From Rhizobacter sp. (lineage in GTDB: Bacteria > Pseudomonadota > Gammaproteobacteria > Burkholderiales > Burkholderiaceae): a stretch of DNA of 13,112 nucleotides. Positions within the stretch are counted from its first letter, which is position 1. Each line of letters begins with the position of its first letter. This document shows positions 6,121 to 12,542 of the stretch, one piece after another. The DNA is taken from assembly GCA_014379885.1 (NCBI GenBank), contig JACMKW010000535.1:1-13112 (forward strand), read 5' to 3'. The notes under the pieces are model-generated. The model was not told the DNA's origin. It ran no database searches and was given only the letters and a program-made list of their open reading frames with translations. The position numbers and the translations under genes were made by a program.

Positions 6121-6122
6121 CC

Positions 6123-7694
6123 ATGCGCGGCCCCGCTCGCCCAGCCAAGCCACGCCGCGCCAAGGCGCGTGACGATGATCTCGGGCTCGCCGGCTATCTC
6201 CAGAAGATTCTTACCGCCCGCGTGTATGACGTGGCCATCGAATCGCCGCTGGAGCTTGCCAAGAACTTGTCCAAGCGCGTGGGCAACCAGGTCTGGCTCA
6301 AACGCGAAGACACCCAGCCAGTGTTCAGCTTCAAGCTGCGTGGCGCTTACAACAAGATGTCGGGGTTGAGCGCTGCGCAACTGAAGCGTGGCGTGATCTG
6401 CGCATCAGCCGGCAACCATGCCCAGGGCGTAGCGCTCGGTGCGCACCGCCTCGGCTGCAAGGCGCTGATCGTGATGCCCGTCACCACCCCCAAACTCAAG
6501 GTGGACGCGGTGCGCGCACTGGGCGGCGAGGTAGTGCTGCACGGCGAAAGCTATTCCGACGCGCATGTCCACGCGCTTGAGCTGGAGCAGCAACGCGGCC
6601 TGACCTTCGTACACCCCTTCGACGACCCCGACGTGATCGCAGGCCAGGGCACCATCGCCGTAGAAATCCTGCGACAACACCAGGGGCCCATCGACGCGGT
6701 GTTCGTGGCCATCGGGGGCGGTGGCTTGATTTCTGGCGTGGCGGCGTACATCAAATCGGTTCGACCCGAGATCAAGGTCATCGGCGTACAGACCACCGAC
6801 TCCGACGCCATGCTGCGCTCGGTCAAGGCAGGCAAGCGCGTGCAACTGAACAACGTGGGGCTGTTTGCGGACGGTACCGCGGTCAAGCTGGTGGGCGAAG
6901 AGACCTTTCGCCTGACGCGGGCGCTGGTCGATGACTTCGTGGTTGTCGACACCGACGCCGTGTGTGCCGCCATCAAAGACGTGTTCCAGGACACTCGCAG
7001 CATCCTCGAACCCTCAGGTGCCATGGGCGTGGCGGCCATCAAGCAGTACGCCGAGAAACACAAGCTCAAGGGCAAGACGCTGGTGGCCATCACCTGCGGC
7101 GCCAACATGAATTTCGACCGCCTGCGCTTCGTCGCCGAGCGCGCCGAGGTGGGCGAGGAGCGTGAGGCTGTTTTCGCCGTCACGATCCCTGAAGAGCGCG
7201 GCAGCTTCAAGCGCTTTTGTGAGTTGATCGGCCCGCGCAGCGTCACCGAGTTCAACTACCGCATCTCAGACGAAAGCAAGGCCCATGTGTTCGTCGGCCT
7301 GGCCACCAGCAACGGCAGCGAGTCCGAGAAGCTCACGCGCAGTTTTACCAAGCACGGCTTCGCCACCGTGGACCTGACACACGACGAGCTGGCCAAGCAG
7401 CACGTGCGTCACATGGTGGGTGGGCGCAGCGAGCTCGCCCATGACGAGCGGCTGTACCGCTTCGTCTTCCCCGAGCGGCCGGGCGCACTGATGCAGTTCC
7501 TCTCCAGCATGCACCCGGGCTGGAACATCAGCCTGTTCCACTACCGCAACCAAGGCGCTGACTACGGCCGCATCCTGGTGGGTATTCAGGTGCCGCGCGG
7601 CGACAAGAAGGCGTTCAAGGGCTTCCTGCAAGGCCTGACCTACCCGTGGGTCGACGAAACCGACAATCCCGCTTACCAGCTCTTTCTTCGCTGA
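6123..7694 (+). CDS. ilvA: Threonine ammonia-lyase, biosynthetic (threonine dehydratase)
   Basis: PLP enzyme that deaminates L-threonine to 2-oxobutanoate, the first committed step to isoleucine, in the cytoplasm. The 523-residue product matches biosynthetic IlvA in length (E. coli about 514). The catalytic domain has the PLP lysine K71 in FSFKLRGAYNKM, SAGNHAQG (95-102), the phosphate-binding glycine loop GGGGLISG (198-205) and ITCGANMNFDRLRF (323-336). From about residue 346 follow two ACT-like regulatory modules (FAVTIPEERGSFKRFCELIG and YRFVFPERPGALMQFLSSM), which bind isoleucine/valine in this family, so feedback control is expected. The short catabolic TdcB type lacks them. I start at ATG 6123, with GGAGG 7 nt upstream; a TTG two codons earlier is unnecessary. 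The first 20 residues (rich in Arg, Lys, Ala, Pro) extend beyond the usual start. A cobT-like gene follows after 77 bp without a visible terminator. Confidence 0.96.
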   Translation: MRGPARPAKPRRAKARDDDLGLAGYLQKILTARVYDVAIESPLELAKNLSKRVGNQVWLKREDTQPVFSFKLRGAYNKMSGLSAAQLKRGVICASAGNHAQGVALGAHRLGCKALIVMPVTTPKLKVDAVRALGGEVVLHGESYSDAHVHALELEQQRGLTFVHPFDDPDVIAGQGTIAVEILRQHQGPIDAVFVAIGGGGLISGVAAYIKSVRPEIKVIGVQTTDSDAMLRSVKAGKRVQLNNVGLFADGTAVKLVGEETFRLTRALVDDFVVVDTDAVCAAIKDVFQDTRSILEPSGAMGVAAIKQYAEKHKLKGKTLVAITCGANMNFDRLRFVAERAEVGEEREAVFAVTIPEERGSFKRFCELIGPRSVTEFNYRISDESKAHVFVGLATSNGSESEKLTRSFTKHGFATVDLTHDELAKQHVRHMVGGRSELAHDERLYRFVFPERPGALMQFLSSMHPGWNISLFHYRNQGADYGRILVGIQVPRGDKKAFKGFLQGLTYPWVDETDNPAYQLFLR

Positions 7695-7771
7695 GCTTTC
7701 TGTCATGACGCCGACACCGCACAATCGCGGCATCAGCCGTGCCACCACCCCGACCTGACCCGACGCCGCCC

Positions 7772-8836
7772 ATGCCTGTCAGCCGATCGCTCATTGCCCC
7801 CACCTCCAACCCGCTGCTTGAGCGGGCGTTGCGTGACAAGCTCAAGCGACGCAGTGAAACCACCGGCAAGCTGGGCGAACTCGAACCCCTGGCGGTGCGC
7901 CTGGGCCTGGTTCAAAATTCGCTGAAGCCGCGGTTCCGTTCGCCGCAGATCGTTCTCTTCGCCGCAGACCACGGCTTGGCGGTCGATGGTGTGGCCGCAG
8001 CCGGCCAACCCTCCACCGCACGTCTGGTGCAAAGCCTGCTCACTTCGCAGTTGCCCGTGGCCGTTTTTGCGCGCATCCTGGGCATGGACCTCAACGTGGT
8101 CGACTGCGGCATCGCAGAGACCGTCGCGCCGCACCCGCGTTTGATGGCTCGCAAGATCGCGCACGGCACGCGCAACTCACGCGTCAACATGGCCATGACG
8201 CTCGACCAGGCGCATGCCGCCATTCGTGCCGGCATGGAGATCGCTGACTCGATGGCCGGCAATCTTGTTGCCTGCGCCGGCGTCGGCGTGGGCTCACAGG
8301 AGAGCGCCGCCCTGGTGCTGTCGGCCCTGTCCGGCGAGCCTGTGCAAAACCTGGCGTTGTCGCCCGTGATGACCCCGGAAGACGGCACCCGCCTGATGAT
8401 GGTGTTGCAGGCCGCGCAATCGCGGCACCGCGATTTGAGCGATCCGGTCGAAGTGCTGGCAGCTTACGGTGGTTTTGAGATCGCCATGATGGTTGGCCTG
8501 ATGCTGGTGGCTTCAAGCAAGCGCAGGCTCATCATGGTCGACGGCTTGCCCGCCTGTGCCGCGCTGATGGTGGCCGCCCGCATCGCGCCCACCGTCACCG
8601 ACTACTGCGTCTTCTGCCGCAGCCACGGCCACCCAGGTCTGTCGACAACGCTCGGATTGTTCAAGACCCTCGCCTTGCTCGAGCTCGGCATGGAAAGCAC
8701 CGACGGCACCGGCGCCACCTTGGCCTTCCCGTTGGTGATGAGTTCGGCCGCCTTGCTCACCGAGGTGGCCGAAGGCGAAGACGCCGGGCCTTCTCAACCC
8801 GCCGATATCACCCCGTCAGACCCGGCCCGGCCATAG
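7772..8836 (+). CDS. cobT: CobT-family (nicotinate-nucleotide:DMB phosphoribosyltransferase-like) protein, divergent
   Basis: Related to CobT, which transfers ribose phosphate from nicotinate mononucleotide to 5,6-dimethylbenzimidazole for the lower ligand of cobalamin. The 354-residue length is normal. Family landmarks are present: GKLGELEPLA (32-41, where CobT has PGSLGRLE), IVLFAADHGLAVDGV (60-74), AYGGFEIAMMVGLMLVA (231-247), VDGLPACAALMVA (256-268), DYCVFCRSHGHPG (277-289) and LGMESTDGTGATLAFPL (305-321). Key places differ from Salmonella CobT as I remember it: the catalytic Glu of GEGSGA is Asp311 in TDGTGA, and the GEMGIGNTT loop, with another active-site Glu, reads AGVGVGSQES (169-178). 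No other cobalamin gene is nearby. I start at ATG 7772; a GTG 11 codons earlier would add a Pro-rich stretch. It could be a CobT with altered base preference or a protein with another role, so the symbol marks family only. Confidence 0.75.
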   Translation: MPVSRSLIAPTSNPLLERALRDKLKRRSETTGKLGELEPLAVRLGLVQNSLKPRFRSPQIVLFAADHGLAVDGVAAAGQPSTARLVQSLLTSQLPVAVFARILGMDLNVVDCGIAETVAPHPRLMARKIAHGTRNSRVNMAMTLDQAHAAIRAGMEIADSMAGNLVACAGVGVGSQESAALVLSALSGEPVQNLALSPVMTPEDGTRLMMVLQAAQSRHRDLSDPVEVLAAYGGFEIAMMVGLMLVASSKRRLIMVDGLPACAALMVAARIAPTVTDYCVFCRSHGHPGLSTTLGLFKTLALLELGMESTDGTGATLAFPLVMSSAALLTEVAEGEDAGPSQPADITPSDPARP

Positions 8837-8854
8837 CCTTGCCGGCTCGCGGGC

Positions 8855-9454
8855 TCAACGCGATGCGTTGGGGTTGCCGCCCATCCCTGGCCGCAGGACA
8901 CGAGGCCCTCCAGACGCGGCGGGCTCTGCCGCCGGCACCGGCCTTGGCACGACTGCTGGCACCGGCACAGCTTGAGACGGCGCAGGCTGTTCCGCCCCCA
9001 GCTTGGGCAATACCCCTGTGGCAGGTGCAGGCAGCGCTGGGATCTCCAGCACGAAGGTCGACCCTCCCTGTGCGGCGCCAATCGACGCACTGCGCAAGCT
9101 GACGTTCTGCAACACCAGTTGGTCTTCGATGCGCGCGCCCGCTGCGAAGGCACGCGCCGGTTTGCCGTCGATCGAGATCAGGGCCACGCCAGGCGTCATG
9201 CCTTGCAGGCTGGGCTTGGCAGCCATGACCCCCAGCAGCTTGAAACGGCTGCTCACCTGCGGCGCTGCAGCCACCGCAGTCACTGGCTCGGCACCCAGCA
9301 GGCTGGAGAGGTCACCGCGAATCTGCACGGCATCACTCACCACCACGGCGTTCGGCGGAACGGGATCGGCACGCACCAGCAGGCGCATGCCCCAGAACAT
9401 GGTCGCGCTGGCCACCAAGGCCCAAATCACGAAAGCTGACAATCGAGCAATCAT
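8855..9454 (-). CDS. gspC: Type II secretion system protein GspC (short, no PDZ domain)
   Basis: Inner-membrane clamp protein of the type II secretion machine that links the assembly platform (GspL/GspM) to the secretin GspD. The 199-residue product has a short cytoplasmic N-terminus, one membrane helix (about residues 7-27), then a periplasmic homology region whose core is VSSRFKLLGVMAAKPSLQGM...ALISIDGKPARAFAAGARIEDQLVLQNVS (about 66-122), the part that binds the secretin. Canonical GspC is about 270 residues with a C-terminal PDZ or coiled-coil domain; here a Pro/Ala-rich tail of about 60 residues replaces it. The frame is open to ATG 9526, but ATG 9454 places the helix near the N-terminus as expected. 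The gene diverges from gspG (48 bp between starts) and ends 18 bp from the stop of the cobT-like gene. Confidence 0.85.
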   Translation of the reverse strand: MIARLSAFVIWALVASATMFWGMRLLVRADPVPPNAVVVSDAVQIRGDLSSLLGAEPVTAVAAAPQVSSRFKLLGVMAAKPSLQGMTPGVALISIDGKPARAFAAGARIEDQLVLQNVSLRSASIGAAQGGSTFVLEIPALPAPATGVLPKLGAEQPAPSQAVPVPAVVPRPVPAAEPAASGGPRVLRPGMGGNPNASR

Positions 9455-9462
9455 TGGACGAT

Positions 9463-9468
9463 TATGAT
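9463..9468 (+). promoter_or_regulatory. Possible -10 box for the gspG operon
   Basis: TATGAT lies in the 48-bp space between the divergent gspC and gspG starts. The nearest -35-like match, CTGACA at 9436-9441 inside gspC, is 21 bp away, too far for a good sigma70 site. On the other strand the overlapping CATAAT could serve gspC only with almost no leader. Weak, but if real it favours the gspG start at 9503 over the ATG at 9464, which lies inside the box. Confidence 0.3.
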
Positions 9469-9502
9469 TCAACGCCTCAACCGCCAGCCATCCGTGCAAG
9501 TC

Positions 9503-9943
9503 ATGAACTCTTTTGCCAAGCTTCACGCATCACGCCGCGCTCGCGGCTTCACCCTGATCGAACTGATGGTGGTGCTGGTGATCATCGGTGTGCTGGCCGC
9601 GCTGATCGCCCCCAACGTGCTTGATCGCGCTGACGACGCCAAGGTGACGGCTGCGCGCACCGACGTCAACAACATCATGCAAGCGCTCAAGCTGTATCGG
9701 CTCGACAACAACCGCTACCCCTCCGGCGAGCAAGGCCTGCAAGCACTCGTCGCCAAGCCCACCACGGGCGTCATTCCCCCCAACTGGAAGTCCTATGTGC
9801 CCAAGCTCCAGAACGACCCCTGGGGCCGGCCGTACCAGTACGCCAACCCCGGCGTGAAAGGCGAGATCGATGTGTACAGCTTTGGTGCCGACGGCCAGGT
9901 TGGCGGCGAAGGCAAGGACGCTGAAATCGGGTCCTGGCAATAA
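9503..9943 (+). CDS. gspG: Type II secretion system major pseudopilin GspG
   Basis: Main subunit of the pseudopilus that pushes substrates through the outer-membrane secretin. The 146-residue precursor carries a class III leader ending RRARG, cut by the prepilin peptidase before FTLIELMVVLVIIGVLAAL, with the invariant Glu at position 5 of the mature chain. The rest is the standard GspG body: RADDAKVTAARTDVNNIMQALKLYRLDNNRYPSGEQGLQALV, then NDPWGRPYQY and the calcium-binding C-terminus with GEIDVYSFGADGQVGGEG, ending DAEIGSWQ. ATG 9503 gives a 15-residue leader. An ATG at 9464 would make 28 residues and start 9 bp from the gspC start; neither has a clear ribosome-binding site. It is the first gene of the plus-strand pseudopilin operon, and the gspH frame overlaps its 3' end. 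Confidence 0.95.
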   Translation: MNSFAKLHASRRARGFTLIELMVVLVIIGVLAALIAPNVLDRADDAKVTAARTDVNNIMQALKLYRLDNNRYPSGEQGLQALVAKPTTGVIPPNWKSYVPKLQNDPWGRPYQYANPGVKGEIDVYSFGADGQVGGEGKDAEIGSWQ

Positions 9944-10418
9944 GGGCGAAAAAAGCGGCCAGAAAGCCAGCCGGGTCAGGGGTTTCACCCTGATCGAACT
10001 CCTGGTGGTCGTTGCCTTGATCGCCATCGCCTCCGGCCTCATGAGCCTGTCGCTGCGCGACCCCGCAGGCACCCAACTCGAAAACGAAGCAGCGCGCCTG
10101 GCCGCGCTGCTGGAGTCGGCACGTGCGGAATCGCGCACCTCGGGCATGGTGGTGCGCTGGGAGCCGCACTCGCCCGAATCGACCACCCCGGGCTTCACGT
10201 TCGTGGGTGTCACCAACACAGCCGACTTCCCCACCCATTGGCTGGGCAGTGGGGTCTCGGCCGAGATCGTCGGCTCGCGCGCCGTGGTGCTCGGGCCGGA
10301 GCCGCTGATCGCGCCGCAGCGCATCGTGCTGCGGTTGGAAGACCAACGCCTCGCATTGGCCACCGACGGCTTGGGCCCTTTCGTCGTGGTCGACGGCGAC
10401 AGCGCTGCCAAACCATGA
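9870..10418 (+). CDS. gspH: Type II secretion system minor pseudopilin GspH
   Basis: Minor pseudopilin thought to join the pseudopilus tip to the GspG fibre. The prepilin signature is clear: KASRVRG followed by FTLIELLVVVALIAIASGLMSLSL with Glu at mature position 5. It continues with the GspH pattern LENEAARLAALLESARAESRTSGMVVRW, and then a beta-rich C-terminal domain. The start is uncertain. ATG 9870 lies 74 bp inside gspG and would give a 38-residue leader, long for the family; GTG 9885 and TTG 9900 are in frame and would give 33 and 28. There is no ATG between 9870 and the cleavage site, so translation must begin inside gspG whichever is used, implying tight coupling. The stop overlaps the gspI start by 3 bp (ATGA). 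Confidence 0.88.
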   Translation: MCTALVPTARLAAKARTLKSGPGNKGEKSGQKASRVRGFTLIELLVVVALIAIASGLMSLSLRDPAGTQLENEAARLAALLESARAESRTSGMVVRWEPHSPESTTPGFTFVGVTNTADFPTHWLGSGVSAEIVGSRAVVLGPEPLIAPQRIVLRLEDQRLALATDGLGPFVVVDGDSAAKP

Positions 10419-10798
10419 CACACCCCCAAGCACACCGCTTGCCGCGTCACGCAAGAGGCTTCACGCTGATCGAAGTGATGGTGGCCCTGGCCATCGTCGC
10501 GGTCACACTCAGCGCGGGCATCAAGGCCGCCGGCGCACTGGCCGACAACGCGCAGCGCATTGTCGAAGTCACCTCGGCTCAGTGGTGCGCCGAGAACGAA
10601 CTCACCGAGCTCCGGCTGACCAAGTTCTTCCAGGTGCCCACCGAGATCGAATTCAGCTGCGAACAGTTGGGGGTTGTCTACCAGGGCAAGCTGGTCTCGC
10701 GCCGCACACCGAACCCGAACTTTCTGCGTGCTGACGCACAAATCACCAACGAAGACGGGCGCCACATCCTCACCTTGTCGACTGTGCTGGGCCGGTGA
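10415..10798 (+). CDS. gspI: Type II secretion system minor pseudopilin GspI
   Basis: Minor pseudopilin that in other systems nucleates the tip complex with GspJ and GspK. The 127-residue precursor has a 15-residue leader MTHPQAHRLPRHARG, then FTLIEVMVALAIVAVTLSAGIKAAG with Glu5. The typical GspI middle part follows: RIVEVTSAQWCAENELTELRL (about 49-69), where the A-x-W-x-A-E-N sequence is a family mark. The start overlaps the gspH stop as ATGA, and the stop overlaps the possible GTG start of gspJ as GTGA, so the genes are translationally coupled. Confidence 0.94.
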   Translation: MTHPQAHRLPRHARGFTLIEVMVALAIVAVTLSAGIKAAGALADNAQRIVEVTSAQWCAENELTELRLTKFFQVPTEIEFSCEQLGVVYQGKLVSRRTPNPNFLRADAQITNEDGRHILTLSTVLGR

Positions 10799-10800
10799 CC

Positions 10801-11463
10801 ATGCAAGCGCACAAGCCCCTGCCGCCGCGCGGTTTCACGCTCATCGAAGTGCTGGTGTCCATGATGATCATGGCCATCCTCGCGGTGATGGCGTGGCAGG
10901 GTGTCGACGGCATCGTGCGCACCAGAACAGCGAGCCAGGAGCGGCTGGAGCAACTGCTGCGTGTAAACACCGTGCTGGCCCAATTCGAACAAGACCTCGA
11001 AGCCGCGCAAGACAGCGGCGCCCTGCCCCAAGGCCTGCCCAGCTTCGACGGCATTTCCCTGCGCCTGACCCGCCGCACGCCCGATGGGCTACAACTCGTG
11101 GTGTGGTCTCTGCGCGGCGGTACCTGGCTGCGCTGGGCCGGCCCGGCTGTCACCACCACGCGGGCGCTGCAAGACCATTGGATGAACAGCCAGCAGTTTC
11201 TTGGCAACGAGAGCGGGCAGTTGCGCACGCTCACCGGCATCACCGAATGGCAGACCTATTGCTTTCGTGGCAACGCGTGGAGCAACTGCCAATCGAGCGC
11301 GGGCGTGGCGGAGCCTGCTCCCCCCGTCGCCGGTAACCCTGGCCAGGCCCCTCCCCCGCAAGCGGCCGACCCGCTGAAGGCGGTTCGCGTCGTTCTTACC
11401 TTCGGTGAAGGCAGTGGTTTTTCCGGCAGCATCACGCGCCAGATCGCGCTGGGGCCGCAGTGA
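10801..11463 (+). CDS. gspJ: Type II secretion system minor pseudopilin GspJ
   Basis: Minor pseudopilin of the tip complex (GspI-J-K). From ATG 10801 the precursor has 220 residues, with leader MQAHKPLPPRG and then FTLIEVLVSMMIMAILAVMAWQG with Glu5. The next part, RLEQLLRVNTVLAQFEQDLEAAQDS, matches the GspJ helix, and the beta domain contains LRLTRRTPDGLQLVVWSLRGGTWLRW. A Pro/Ala-rich insertion (AEPAPPVAGNPGQAPPPQAA, about residues 171-190) interrupts the C-terminal domain. A GTG at 10795, overlapping the gspI stop, is an equally possible start and adds two residues. The stop overlaps the gspK GTG by 4 bp. Confidence 0.93.
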   Translation: MQAHKPLPPRGFTLIEVLVSMMIMAILAVMAWQGVDGIVRTRTASQERLEQLLRVNTVLAQFEQDLEAAQDSGALPQGLPSFDGISLRLTRRTPDGLQLVVWSLRGGTWLRWAGPAVTTTRALQDHWMNSQQFLGNESGQLRTLTGITEWQTYCFRGNAWSNCQSSAGVAEPAPPVAGNPGQAPPPQAADPLKAVRVVLTFGEGSGFSGSITRQIALGPQ

Positions 11464-12431
11464 AAACACGCACCACAACACCCACCCGGCAACGTGGCGC
11501 GGCCTTGCTGCTGGCCATGATCATCGTGACGCTGGTGGCCACGTTAGCGGTGTCGATGGTCTGGCAGCAATGGCGGGCTGTGCAGGTAGAAACGGCCGAA
11601 CGTTCGCGCGCGCAATCGGCCTGGATCCTCGCGGGCGCGCTCGACTGGGCGGGCCTCATCCTGAAAGAAGACGCGCGACCCTCGGCAGGGCAGCAAGTCG
11701 ATCATCTCGGCGAACCCTGGGCCGTGCCGCTGGCCGAAGCCCGCCTGTCGACCTTTCTGGCCGCCGACAAAGACAACACCGACGACGCTCCCGAGGCCTT
11801 TCTGTCGGGCAGCATTACCGATGCGCAATCGCGCTTCAACCTGTTCAACCTGCTCGACGACAAGCGAACAGGCACGTCCAAACTCGACCTGGAGGCACTG
11901 CGCCGCTTGTGCGAGAACGTGAACGTCACCGTCACCGTGGCCGACCTGCTCGCCAATGGCTTGAAAGACGCTTATGCCCCGGCCGGCAGCCCGGGCGCGA
12001 AGGCGGACCCGCCGCTCCCACCCAAACGCATTTCGCAACTTGCCTGGCTGGGTGTCGACGCGCAGGCCCTGCAACGCCTGGAGCCCCACATCGTGCTGCT
12101 TCCCACGCGCACCACGGTCAACATCAACACCGCTTCGCGTGAAGTGATTGCGTCGGTAATCCCGGAGTTCAACGTGGGCGATGCAGAGCGCCTGGTTCAG
12201 TACCGCCAGCGCACACCGTTCAAGAAGCAGGCCGATATCCAGGCCTACCTGTCCGGCAAGAAAGCGGAAGAACTGACGGGCGTTGACGTGGCCACCAGCT
12301 ACTTCGAGGTACGTGGTCGCCTGCGACTCTCGGAGCGCGTGCTGGAACAGCGCTCGCTGGTCAAGCGCGAGCAGAGAACGATCACTGTTCTGAGCAGCGA
12401 ACGCATCAATTCCAACGACAGCGGACGCTGA
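11460..12431 (+). CDS. gspK: Type II secretion system minor pseudopilin GspK
   Basis: Large minor pseudopilin that caps the pseudopilus tip. The 323-residue precursor starts at GTG 11460 in a 4-bp overlap with the gspJ stop. The leader KTRTTTPTRQRG precedes AALLLAMIIVTLVATLAVSM. The mature chain lacks Glu at position 5, the known peculiarity of GspK that allows it only at the tip. Family features follow: WILAGALDWAGLIL, SGSITDAQSRFNLFNLLD (about 117-134, the DAQ-x-RFN motif), and a C-terminal helical domain with VNINTASREVIASVIP (about 220-235) and YRQRTPFKKQADIQAYL. No terminator follows; the next gene begins 111 bp later. Confidence 0.95.
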   Translation: MKTRTTTPTRQRGAALLLAMIIVTLVATLAVSMVWQQWRAVQVETAERSRAQSAWILAGALDWAGLILKEDARPSAGQQVDHLGEPWAVPLAEARLSTFLAADKDNTDDAPEAFLSGSITDAQSRFNLFNLLDDKRTGTSKLDLEALRRLCENVNVTVTVADLLANGLKDAYAPAGSPGAKADPPLPPKRISQLAWLGVDAQALQRLEPHIVLLPTRTTVNINTASREVIASVIPEFNVGDAERLVQYRQRTPFKKQADIQAYLSGKKAEELTGVDVATSYFEVRGRLRLSERVLEQRSLVKREQRTITVLSSERINSNDSGR

Positions 12432-12542
12432 CAACATGCCCCAAGCCGTTGCAAGAATCACTACAAGAACACGCCGCAAGCCGTTGATTCGGGTAGGTTT
12501 GTACGATCGTGCAATTACATTTCCGCTACCCTCGCACCCTGT
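12432..12542 (+). other. Gap between gspK and gspL with short repeats
   Basis: All other pseudopilin junctions here overlap, yet this gap is 111 bp. It contains the 10-bp direct repeat CAAGCCGTTG at 12442-12451 and 12477-12486 (35 bp apart), and a near-palindrome TGTACGATCGTGCA at 12500-12513 around a perfect ACGATCGT. No terminator hairpin is visible. An internal promoter or operator for gspL and the following genes is possible, but I could not find a clear -35/-10 pair. Confidence 0.4.

Larger units (their letters stand above)
5747..6122. other. 376-bp region without an annotated protein gene
   Basis: From left to right this region holds the OsmC leader with a 5-bp inverted repeat (TCACC-AAAAC-GGTGA, 5771-5785), GCGCAT-GCAT-ATGCGC (5816-5831), AT-rich DNA with TTGCG/CGCAA half-sites, a promoter-candidate pair, a candidate small RNA with terminator, a TATGAT box, a small ORF with a good ribosome-binding site, and a palindromic GC repeat ending at ilvA. 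The open frame over 5786-6172 has no ribosome-binding site and crosses the terminator, so I do not call it a gene. Confidence 0.7.

Noticed and set aside
5949..6122. Classic isoleucine attenuator in front of ilvA
   Set aside because: The small ORF before ilvA lacks Ile, Leu and Thr codons, lies after the terminator rather than before it, and no alternative antiterminator pairing is evident.
5786..6172. Plus-strand open frame over the OsmC-ilvA gap
   Set aside because: It passes through a strong terminator, lacks a ribosome-binding site and has a low-complexity product rich in Pro, Ala and Arg.
7697..7725. Separate promoter for the cobT-like gene (TTTCTG-17-CACAAT)
   Set aside because: The -35 matches at two of six positions only. 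The 77-bp gap without a terminator makes cotranscription with ilvA as likely.
9455..9526. Extension of gspC to ATG 9526
   Set aside because: It would add 24 residues before the membrane helix and overlap gspG; the start at 9454 gives the usual short cytoplasmic end.
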